From Gerris lacustris (Eukaryota > Arthropoda > Insecta > Hemiptera > Gerridae): 64,000 nucleotides of DNA. Position 1 is the first letter of the stretch, and each line of letters opens with the position of its first letter. A program made the position numbers and the translations under genes. Below are positions 55,391 to 64,000 of this stretch, in pieces. The notes under the pieces are model-generated. The model did no database searches, had not been told where the DNA came from, and saw only the letters and a program-made list of their open reading frames with translations. The stretch spans positions 11,998,447 through 12,062,446 of the forward strand of contig OX578281.1 of NCBI GenBank assembly GCA_951217055.1. Reading direction: 5' to 3'.

Positions 55391-55601
55391 AGGGAGTAAA
55401 GTAAGCCATTATTCCCTGAGCGAAAAAAGTAGGTTCTTGAGGCGAAGCCGAAGGAACCATGGTCCCTAAATCCCGAGGCGAAGCCGAGGAAATTAGACTC
55501 TTTAATTCCCGAGGCGCAGCCGAGGGAATAACCCTAATTAGCTCCCGAGGCGCAGCCGAGGGAGATAATTATCGCGAGGGGAATAATGGCACTTTACTCA
55601 C
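55391..55601. repeat. Foldback element with four CGAGGCGNAGCCGAG hairpins
   Basis: The ends AGTAAAGTAAGCCATTATTCCC and GGGAATAATGGCACTTTACT are inverted repeats. Between them GAGGCGAAGCCGA (55440, 55480) and GAGGCGCAGCCGAG (55512, 55549) each form a short hairpin, spaced 30-40 bp and separated by AT-rich spacers. Confidence 0.75.
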
Positions 55602-55615
55602 GAGGTACATACAAT

Positions 55616-56063
55616 ATTTTATCTCCAGTAGGAATGTAGGAAGAAAATACACATTTTCGTCCATAGCACAGTTTTTATTTATTATTTTAATAAATAACAA
55701 TAATTCTTAGAACTTTTAATAGCAGATATAAGAGATTCAATATTAAAAACAAATAAGAATTGGAATTAAACTCAAATAGAAGGTTATTTAGATGCAGGTT
55801 ATAAATGTTGTAAACAAAGATAAACATGGTCAAAAAAGCGCAGTGCCACCAACCTGATTTCAACAACTTCATTACATTAGCCATACATTTTCTACTATTT
55901 ATAAAATAATTAAGTTGCAATATTTACTTTTTTGCCCTACTTTACTTTTTCGCCCTACTTTTACTTTTTCTCCCTACTTTTTGAGTCAGGGATGAAAAGA
56001 CCTGTTTTAGTCCCTCTAAAATAATTCTAAATCATAACTTTTTTTCCCTACTGGAGATAAAAT
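55616..56063. mobile_element. Element with 17-bp perfect inverted ends
   Basis: ATTTTATCTCCAGTAGG (55616-55632) is exactly mirrored at 56047-56063. The interior has a tandem run of TACTTTTTCGCCC-type units (about 55925-55980). It abuts the preceding foldback, so both may be parts of one composite element. Confidence 0.55.
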
Positions 56064-57240
56064 CAATTAGGTATGTGTTAGGATGCGACTGTATGTCATA
56101 CTAATAATTGGCGGTATATTTTTATTTTACTTTTTATTATTTTTTTTTTATTTTTTATTTTTATTTATTTAAATTTTCGGGTGTTGAACGACGTGGTTAA
56201 ATACACCCTTAACAAAACTTTAATATTTTACATTAGATATTAGTTAATCGATATTGACATATTTACATTATTGTATGAAATAGAATGTCAAATTAGTTGA
56301 TACTTAACATTTGGTTGAAAAAAGGAAAAATCTAGTTATTATTATTTTTATTTTTCCATTTTGTAGTTGATAGTTCACTATAAAAATTGTATTAGGACAG
56401 TTGTGCGTTATATCCCATGTTTGAGTATTAGCTGGTGTACAAATCATTACTGGCTGTGGTTTACAGTACAAATCCTAACTAATGGAAGAGGAACGTGTAG
56501 TGGTACTGATGTTCCATTTGTTAACTGCCCCCTCCCCCTTCACAGAGCAGCCCCGCATTGACAAATGACTCCTGTCTCCAGTCTTACCCAACCTCACCAT
56601 CGATTATGGCTATTAATTTTGATTTTTGGACCCACCTGTCAGAATGTACATCCCTTGCTTTACTAGATAACAAAAAATGGAGAGAGAGAGAGAAAATAAA
56701 AAGCAAAACTATTTCATATAAAAATAAACATTATAACGAAAATCGTTATAAAATATAATAAATTAACTTTCAATGACATTTATTTTAAAGAAATTAAAAA
56801 ATTATTTAAAATTAATCTCTTTTGAATAATTCCTATAATAAATTGATTTATGTTGTATAAAAATAGAATTTAATAGGATATAAAACTATTCAATGTCTCG
56901 TTTAACTTTTCAATACAATTTTAAAAGATTTTTTATCTTTAAATCTATTGTAATAAATAACTCATTAATTATGATAAAAAAGGTTGAATATATATATATA
57001 AAAAAAAATCTATTTTCTTTGTATCAAAATAATTTATTTTTCATTTGCTTTTCATGTCACGCTTTATCTATTAGAGAATAATAGCGCATTGTTCAATGTT
57101 ATTGTCTATATTAATTCTGACTTATGATAAAATTTAATTTAAATAAAACTTAAAATTAAAAAGAGTTGATTAATTTTCTATTAAGTAGACTTGGTATTTA
57201 ATTAAAAATAAGCATTGATAATTTCATCTAACCAAAATAT
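56064..57240. other. AT-rich unassigned sequence
   Basis: No gene, RNA or repeat is recognised. The block 56480-56570 is GC-richer (CCCCCTCCCCCTTC) without further signal. Confidence 0.4.
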
Positions 57241-57244
57241 TCCG

Positions 57245-57870
57245 TATTAAAAATAGTCCGCCAATTAGTGTGGCCCAATTTTATGCTTTTTTCATCCTAT
57301 TTTGGTCAAATTTATTTAATTTTACCCCGTTTATAATTCTATTAAAATTGGTTTTTGAATTTTTAAATGATTTAAAATATCAATTTAGCAAATTTATCTG
57401 GGTTTACCTGCGGGCTAAAGGCCCCCATACACGGTCAAAATGTTTGCGTAAACATTGTTGATGTTTGACGTGTATGGCCTAAATTTGCCCGACATCAGGT
57501 TTGCGCAAAATGTTTGATCGTGTATGGGGGGCCTTAATTCCGATAAATATGAAAGTTCCATAAAATTTAGATATGTACATTTTAAGCGGTAGGTATAAAT
57601 ACATGTATGTTTGGCATGTGGAAGAAAAAGCGAACCAACAATGGGCTAATTATTACCTACCATCTAAATTTCATTGAAATAGGACGGGTAGTTTTTAAGA
57701 TATTATGTTGGTTCGCAAAAATTGAATAGACAGACACGGTACCAAAAATGTTCTCTGATGTCTGTAACAGATTTCTCGTCTTGGAAATTTTTAAATCCGA
57801 GACATAAAAATGCTTCGTTCATCAGAACGATCACATAGATACAAGTTACCTTGGGTAAGCTCGGAAGCAA
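57245..57870 (+). mobile_element. D-family element with nested MITE
   Basis: Contains the GCCAATTAGTGTGGC, GGGCTAATTATTACCTACC, AATTTCATTGAAATAGGACG, TGATGTCTGTAACAG, GATCACATAG and GGTAAGCTCGGAAGC modules. The GTCY tract is nearly lost. A 118-bp MITE is inserted at 57418. Confidence 0.6.
57418..57535. mobile_element. MITE with AAGGCCCCCATACACG ends (118 bp)
   Basis: Left AAGGCCCCCATACACG and right CGTGTATGGGGGGCCTT are inverted repeats. Internal CAAAATGTTTGCG is mirrored by GCGCAAAATGTTTGATC only in part. It sits inside D-family sequence. The target duplication is unclear. Confidence 0.75.
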
Positions 57871-57947
57871 TATGACTAATATGATAGACGGACCATCATT
57901 GGCTAATATGGTTTTTCAATGAGCTGATAGCGTTCCTAGCTTCCATG

Positions 57948-58170
57948 GTACTTCTTTAGATTGTTATTCCCCTATGGTTTTTCGAATATAAATGCCTTTG
58001 ACTTAATAACAATGAATACAAAGTGATGTTTAGTCCAATGTTCTTTAGGAATATCACACTTCTGTTTTTATTGGGGGAGTAACAGTCCAAAGATGAACAT
58101 TCCGTACACCTTCTTTAGAATGTTACACCCCTCTGTTTTTTTATAAGGGAATAACAATCTAAAGAAGTGC
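57948..58170. mobile_element. Pair of G MITEs, uninterrupted
   Basis: ACTTCTTTAGATTGTTATTCC at the left and GGAATAACAATCTAAAGAAGT at the right bracket two G units joined at ATTCCGTACACCTTCTTTAG. This is the inverted, insertion-free version of 18046-18900 and shows where E and C inserted there. Confidence 0.75.
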
Positions 58171-58660
58171 CGCGTCCGTTACCTGCGGTAAAAAACATTA
58201 TATGATAAAATTATTAGGGGAATAACAACTTTATTTTATGGTTACCCAGATTTGTTTTTTAGTCAATGTCTATTAAAGTATAATTTCCCTAATTATAAAA
58301 ACCTATACCACAACATGTAAAAAAATAAATAATTATTTTATATATGTTATACAAATAATTTTTCTTTAATCTTATTACTCTTACTTTTTATATAATTACG
58401 ATTTGTAATAACCTACCGCTGTTTATCGACACAAAAAATTACGTTTTTTACAAAATCATAATATATAAATATCGGTAATTTATAAACAGGTAAACTTCAT
58501 TTTTAAATTAATTTGAAATAATTTATTAAAATTATAAATGTAAGGTTATAACCTTGAAATTGAAATTTTAAAGTAATATATAACATTTTTAAGAGTAAAA
58601 TATAAAGAATGATTAAAATGTGAAGCGTTAGTGGAGGTCATCATTAAATGTAGAAAAAAA
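58171..58660. other. AT-rich unassigned sequence
   Basis: Nothing recognised. Confidence 0.45.
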
Positions 58661-58667
58661 AAAAAAA

Positions 58668-58837
58668 GTCACTCTACGTGAAATAAGTTTATTATTTTCA
58701 GAGCATTTTATCATGACTCATCGTTCTCCCATGTTTTATCTTTTTATTTAACTTTCTTCGCTTTTGCGGCACTGATGATGGCTCTGTAGTGGAGGAAGCT
58801 GCACTGAAAATAATAAACTTATTTCACGTGGAGTGAC
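58668..58837. mobile_element. MITE with 34-bp inverted ends (170 bp)
   Basis: Ends of 34 bp (58668-58701 and 58804-58837; core CTACGTGAAATAAGTTTATT) are reverse complements with one mismatch. A/T runs continue the pairing outside. The interior GGCACTGATGATGGC links it to the foldback at 13284-13651. Confidence 0.8.
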
Positions 58838-58839
58838 TA

Positions 58840-59600
58840 TTTTTTTCTAAATTTTATTAAGAATGATGACTTGAGATTATGTCAAGTCACCATATTATAA
58901 ATTATATATGTGAGTCAATTGTCGTCTTTCTTCATATTGATTGAATAACAGGTTCATTCATGTCTACGGTTTATTTAATTTGGTTCTAAAACTCGGTTGT
59001 TACGGTTGTAAAGATATCCTATGTCTGTGTGGTTTGTACGCGGTAAAATGCCGTGAGTTTGCTCATATGAGAATCCAGCGAGTTACACCTTATTACCTCT
59101 CTCGACTGCATTTTACCTTCAGGCTGAAATTCGATCTTAGTTAAAAGGCTTAGGGAAAGGAGAGGGGTTTGAGAGACGCCATTAGTCTGGTTGTAGAGTA
59201 ATACGGCGCTTTCTAGGACAGGGTAATGAGAGTTTCACGCCTTCCAAGTTGCAGACTTGGAATTCCTCGTCACCAAGCTTAACTTCGGATTATGGTAGGG
59301 GGGACTTGATGGTTTGACGAGTTGGAATAAAGTCCGAAACTTATCTTACCTTATGTCTCTCGGAGCAGAGCAATAAGTGCTCTTCTTCTCTTTCCTTTAA
59401 TTACGTCTTCCTTGGAATTAATCGTGCTTCTAGAGGAACTTACCTGGCGGTCACATAACTTCCACATTCTCGTCGTAACCTTCAACTTTCCTTAAACAAT
59501 TTACTCACACTATAAACCCTTGTACTCTTTAATAACCCATCTTTGTTCAGTAGTTGATAAATCCAATCAAATACTTCCTCTAACTCTTCATTTTCTTTAA
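58840..59600. other. Unassigned, higher-complexity block 58970-59460
   Basis: GC content and complexity are above the local background and no repeat twin exists in this window, so it may be single-copy host DNA. A short inverted repeat TTCCAAGT-TGCAG-ACTTGGAA lies at about 59238-59260. No gene is recognised. Confidence 0.35.
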
Positions 59601-59607
59601 ATAAATT

Positions 59608-59795
59608 CGAAATTCAATTTTTAAGTTTTTGGTAGTTTTCATACTAAGAAAAGTTTAAATTTTAATTTAAATCAAATTATAATTATTATTAACTACAGGA
59701 AACAGACAGAGAAAAATACACTCCAGCGCCGGGATTTGAACCACGGGTCTCCTGTATTTCCATCTTACCAACTAAGCTACGCAGGAGAATGATTT
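59608..59795 (-). mobile_element. tRNA-derived SINE, copy S3
   Basis: Minus strand: GTAGCTTAGTTGGTAAGATG (box A region; the anticodon part is shortened), box B GGTTCAAATCC, CTCTGTCTGTTTCC and the shared 3' body (CTACCAAAAACTTAAAAATT). Confidence 0.75.
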
Positions 59796-59948
59796 TTCAC
59801 TGCCGTAATCGATAACTAGTCCCGAATCCAAGCTTTCAATATTCATACACATTTAGAAAGTCAATATTTATGACATTAGAACTAAACCGAGAATTAACGC
59901 TTATAATTATAAAGTACTCAATTAGTACCTGTACCTTGTACAATCAAT

Positions 59949-60096
59949 TCGAAATTCAATTTTTAAGTTTTTGGTAGTTTTCATACTACGGAAAGTTTAG
60001 ATTTTAATTTAAATTAAATTATAATTATTATTAACTACGGAAACAGACAGAGAAAAATACACTCCAGCGCCGGGATTTGAACCACGGGTCTCCTGT
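59949..60096 (-). mobile_element. tRNA-derived SINE, copy S4 (head truncated)
   Basis: Repeats the 3' body and box B of S3 almost exactly but stops at ACGGGTCTCCTGTA before box A. S3 and S4 lie 150 bp apart in the same orientation, which suggests a local duplication. Confidence 0.7.
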
Positions 60097-60099
60097 AAT

Positions 60100-60855
60100 A
60101 AATTATGTAAATAAATTCGTTGAAGAATCCACCCTAACAAATGATAAGCCCCTCCCTTCATTTTTAAGACCATTTATGATATTTCATTTCTATTAATACA
60201 TCCAATATTAATTCATTATATTTTGATTAATAAAATATTTTAGAATTTTGATATTACTTAGAATTTCCCCATTCATATATTGGTATCGTATAAGCTTACA
60301 AAATTCCTCTTAAACTATCATAATTTTAATAAATTATACCATTTATTGATATGTATATTTCTTCTTTTTTTTTCAATGATTTATAAATACCCTTTACACT
60401 TTTGGTTCCATCTAATTAATTATTACTACGTTTTTATTAGCTTGCTTTCTTGTTTGTTTGTCCAGTATAAATCTTACAATCGATTTTTAACTAACTTCCC
60501 GAGTAGCTAGACATTTGAAACTTTTAGAATAGCTCAGAACACGATGACAATGCATAATTTTAACAATTTTAGCTATCTTTCAGCATAATATAATTATTTT
60601 TCAGCAAATTTTGCTGTATGGAAAGTTAGTTCGGAAAAAATTTGCAAGTTATTTTATTTGTTTTGACGTGACCCATGTTTATGATCTTCATTTTGACTGG
60701 TTTCAAATGTATGATTTATGACAAAAAATTTAAAAAAGTAGTGTATAAGAAGTTCTTTTTATCTTGCAATTATTTTATACATAATATGTGTATAAACTCT
60801 CACTCAGACATGAACATTATTTCAAAATTACCGTGTGTAGTATGCATTTAGAAAG
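60100..60855. other. AT-rich unassigned sequence
   Basis: No gene or repeat is recognised; the open frame at 60280-60510 is hydrophobic by composition only. Confidence 0.4.
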
Positions 60856-60859
60856 AGAG

Positions 60860-61470
60860 AAAAATACTCTACCAATTAGTGGGCACATTGCTTCCCCGCA
60901 TCCTATTTTATTTACTTTAATGATTTTATGATTTAACAACCCATTATTGTCAAATTTATTTAATTGTCCCCCCGAAATTTTTTTAAAACTGTCAAAATTG
61001 TTTTGATTGTTGGAATTATAGTATTAATTTAGCAACAAACAGCGCAGGCAGTCGAAATTAATCTGGGGCTATCTACGGGATACTTTTGACAAAACATCCA
61101 AATTTCATACAAATCAGATGAGTACTTTTGTTGATATAAATGTATATTTATACGCATGTTGAAGAGGAACGAATAGGCGCATAAGGTTGAAACGTATATG
61201 GGATCAACAATGAGCTAATTATTATGACCTACCAAACCAATTTTTATAAATATCGGACTTGTAAATTTTAAGACATGTTTATTAGCAAACATTGAGCGAC
61301 AGACAGATCGACACACCGACAGTCTGACAGCCAGACATCAAACTATAAATGTTCCCTGATGTCTGAACTGGATTTCTGTCTTGGAATTTTTAAAATCGGA
61401 AACATAAAAAAAAAAATTCGCTTTCACAACGATCACATAGCTTCCGTTACCTTTGGTAAGCTCGAATGTA
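60860..61470 (+). mobile_element. D-family element, near complete
   Basis: Inverted start (CCAATTAGTGGGCACATTGC) and consensus modules CAGTCGAAATTAATCTGGGG, AATCAGATGAGTACT, GTTGAAACGTATATGGGATC, GACAGACAGATCGACAC, TGATGTCTGAACTGG, GATCACATAGCTTCCG and CCTTTGGTAAGCTCG end. Confidence 0.65.
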
Positions 61471-62030
61471 AAATCTAATTTAGATAACAATAATAACAAG
61501 ACTAACAATTATTAATACTGTGATACATAAATTAATAAAATAAAATAAATTTTACTCAATATCTTAATTTTAATAATTATGTTAAATTAAACATTGTCCT
61601 TCTATTGTTTCAGATCATTAATATTTCTAAACGATGGATTCATCACACTCTAAGATGTAAGTTTCTGTTTTTCTAATATTTATAATTTTGAAAATATCTT
61701 TAGTAAGAGAAATATGTGGCACGGATACTGTGGCTATTTAAATTCATCAAAGACTGTGGGTTATTAATGCATTTTCTTATTTCCATGCTTTGATAGTCTA
61801 TTCGTCATAGATTTTCTTTTGTATTATAAGGAGTGCACTGAAAGAAACAAAAATAAAATATTTAGTGATCGTTAAAGAGACCTGTATCCGCTTGATTTAA
61901 GAGAAAAGAGAAGATAATTATTTAAGGTTTATATATAACTATAGATAAACAAATATATTATTAAACCAAGATGTTCAACCATCAATTAAACAAATAAGAA
62001 AACGAAATAAGATTATTAATATATTATAAG

Positions 62031-63135
62031 CAGAGACCTTCAAATGCCTTTTTGCCATGGCGCCATTCTAAAATGCCACATTTTGCCGATTTTCGGTAAA
62101 ATGCCACACTTTAGGCCACATTTTGCCTTATTTTGGCCAAGTTCTGAGAAAAAAATAGAAATATTCTAATATTCTAAGGGGTTCGTTCTGCTACAACCTA
62201 TAAAACCAGGTAAGATTAAGATACGCCCTTGCAGGGTAGGATTCCAAGGTGCTGAGGGTTCCCCAAGTGACATGAGGGATTCCTATCTTAGGGTAGTGAC
62301 TCACTTCGTCATCCAAGCTACCAATAAGAATAGAATGCAACCTGCCACACGAGGTGGCGCCACCCACCGGGTAGCACTACCTGGTCAACTGTCCCACGGT
62401 CTAGCTGCCACCTGCAGGTGGCGCCACCCGGTCAGCCCAATATTTTCAATTAAACCCGTCAGTCACTGCCACTCAGCCCCCACTCCTTCAATCAAATCTA
62501 GAGGAATTCAAATCAGGGGCTAACTGCATCCCTCATGTAAGTGTCTTTACTGGTCAAACTGTTCTTCAATATTCTAAGCAATTCGTTGAAAGTTCCACGC
62601 GACATTCAGCAAAAATTGTTACTGTCCTCTTTGATACGGGGCATGAAACAAACTAGTATTATTTTTGTCTGAAATTATTCGATGAACCCAAAAACGCCTT
62701 TTTTCCTTCTTCTTTCACGAACATAATGATATGCATGCACAATGCACAGCTCCATTTCTCGACTGCCCGAAAAAAGTAAAAACTCGGGTGGCACAAGACA
62801 GGTGTCGGAAGCAAGTGGCATCAACAACGTGGCGCCACCTGGGTGGCGAAGTGTGTCACTACCCTAAGGATTAAGCTCTAGCTCATCACTGGTCAATGTG
62901 GGTCATTGTAGGGTATTTAAGATACCTGTAAATGGTAATAAAGTAGTTAATATGACTCAAGTTGCACGATTTGATATCCCTTTTTTCCAATCGAAAGGGG
63001 GGGGGGTTGGAAAGTTGAAAAATAAATGCCACATTAGCTAAAATAAATGTCAAATTTGGCCAAAATAAATGCCATATTACCACACTTTTAGTGCCACATT
63101 TCGTAAAAATAAATGCTACATTTTGAAGGTCTCTG
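62031..63135. mobile_element. hAT element, non-autonomous (1105 bp), 8-bp duplication
   Basis: CAGAGACCTTCAAA at the left and TTTGAAGGTCTCTG at the right are near-perfect inverted ends with the hAT-type CAGAG start. ATTATAAG is duplicated exactly on both sides (62023-62030 and 63136-63143). The subterminal regions carry repeated ATGCCACATTTTG motifs in both orientations. No transposase ORF. Confidence 0.85.
62285..62872. mobile_element. Element nested in the hAT, with GGTGGCGCCACC palindromes
   Basis: CTTAGGGTAGTGACTCACTTCG and CGAAGTGTGTCACTACCCTAAG are inverted ends. The 12-bp palindrome GGTGGCGCCACC or a one-base variant occurs three times (62352, 62414, 62829). The 83-codon frame at 62272-62523 crosses the left boundary and is not a gene. 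Confidence 0.7.
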
Positions 63136-63143
63136 ATTATAAG

Positions 63144-63351
63144 TTATAAAATTATTTCAAACAATGTATACAATTTAAAATGCATTAAAAGTTTTCATAC
63201 ACTCAACTCAACGTGAAGGTTTTATATCTATTCCATATTATTTTCTTTGTTACAGTCTCTGTAGGCCTTTGGGAAATCTTTATAATAATATAACTTTGAC
63301 AATTTTTTTTTTTTATTCAAAGTAGAGTCCTTTTTTTAAAGTTATATATAC

Positions 63352-63388
<37 letters not shown>

Positions 63389-64000
63389 TTATAAAAAAAA
63401 AAAACAACTTTTCTTGTTGGTTGTTGAAATGCTATTGGGAAAGTATGGTTGAAGTTATGGGTGGTTTGAAATACTTAAAGTTTTGTACTCTAAAGTTGTT
63501 CGTCTAAGTTTGAGTGCATTTTCCTTCTTGCCATTTTGTCGACAAACAGCTTTTCCTCTCCCTTCGGTCCCGTTCAATTTTCATTTTTATCACGTCCCTT
63601 TACCCTATATTAAATCAGCAACCTTTTAACATCAGCAAGTCTCTCCTTGCTACTTCAACCTACCAGCTATTACTTCCTCGTCCTTTTCCTTTAACAGATA
63701 CTATTAGATTTTTTTCTTTATGTCTAAAATAGACAGAGATGTCTGGCTTTTAACAATGACAAGTTTAGACTTTACAACTCTGATATTTCCCTAAACCTTT
63801 TATTCTACGAGCAATAGGCTAAGAATAAAAATTTCCCTCGTACATTGTTCAGACAGTTTTTCCTTAACATATTTTATTCACCGTTATTATTAGGTTAAAA
63901 TTAAAATGCTTCAAATGTATTTTTCCAGTCATATTGTCTTACTTCATGAAATCTTTTCTTGAAACCGGCTTCCTAGAATTAAGTTATCCTTCTTAAATTA
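63144..64000. other. Unassigned; (AT)n tract at 63353-63386
   Basis: AT dinucleotide run and poly(A/T) tracts, then pyrimidine-rich sequence to the end of the window. No gene is recognised. Confidence 0.4.

Overview
The window looks like accessory, transposon-dominated DNA from an animal, most likely an insect. The evidence is AT-rich composition, spliceosomal-type surroundings, a BEL/Pao LTR retrotransposon, endonuclease/reverse-transcriptase LINEs, Jockey-like LINE remains, hAT- and mariner-type DNA elements, tRNA- and 5S-derived SINE sequence, and many short hairpin-ended elements carrying GTCY microsatellites as in Helentron/DINE-1 elements. No bacterial signals (operons, ribosome binding sites, CRISPR) are present. 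I cannot name the species. I find no convincing host protein-coding gene; two short splice-site-flanked stretches (44.1 and 61.6 kb) are only weak micro-exon candidates.

Layout. 0.2-7.3 kb: two head-to-tail composite foldback/MITE units, a deleted mariner-like element encoding only its DNA-binding head, a long inverted repeat, a TA-flanked MITE and a GC-rich unassigned stretch. 7.3-11.6 kb: a very young BEL/Pao element (250-bp LTRs that look identical, 5-bp duplication) on the minus strand, sitting inside an older perfect 83-bp-stem palindrome. Its 1184-codon ORF keeps Gag, zinc knuckles and protease but has lost the reverse-transcriptase core and integrase in frame. 12.3-16.9 kb: Helentron-like copies, foldbacks and a 74-bp minisatellite. 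16.9-22.4 kb: a 2.74-kb tandem duplication whose structure is explained by recombination between two copies of one Helentron-like element. 23.3-26.8 kb: GTCY/hairpin elements and a hAT with a nested element. 27-30 kb: a compound microsatellite, a decayed Jockey-like LINE and a 28-bp minisatellite. 31.6-39.9 kb: a 4.6-kb LINE with ORF1, endonuclease and RT, broken by one frameshift, lying exactly between two direct copies of a 1.7-2.0 kb segment. 40-64 kb: foldbacks, SINEs, a 5S-derived fragment, clustered GTCY elements and a second hAT with a nested element.

How the parts relate: the autonomous-type coding capacity is limited to the LINE (RT, endonuclease) and part of the BEL element. Most other sequence is non-autonomous and would depend on enzymes encoded elsewhere. 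Several loci give natural before/after pairs (empty and filled sites), so insertion order can be read directly: palindrome, then BEL; G-type MITE pair, then E and C elements; duplication, and a 5'-truncated retrotransposon tail present in only one unit.
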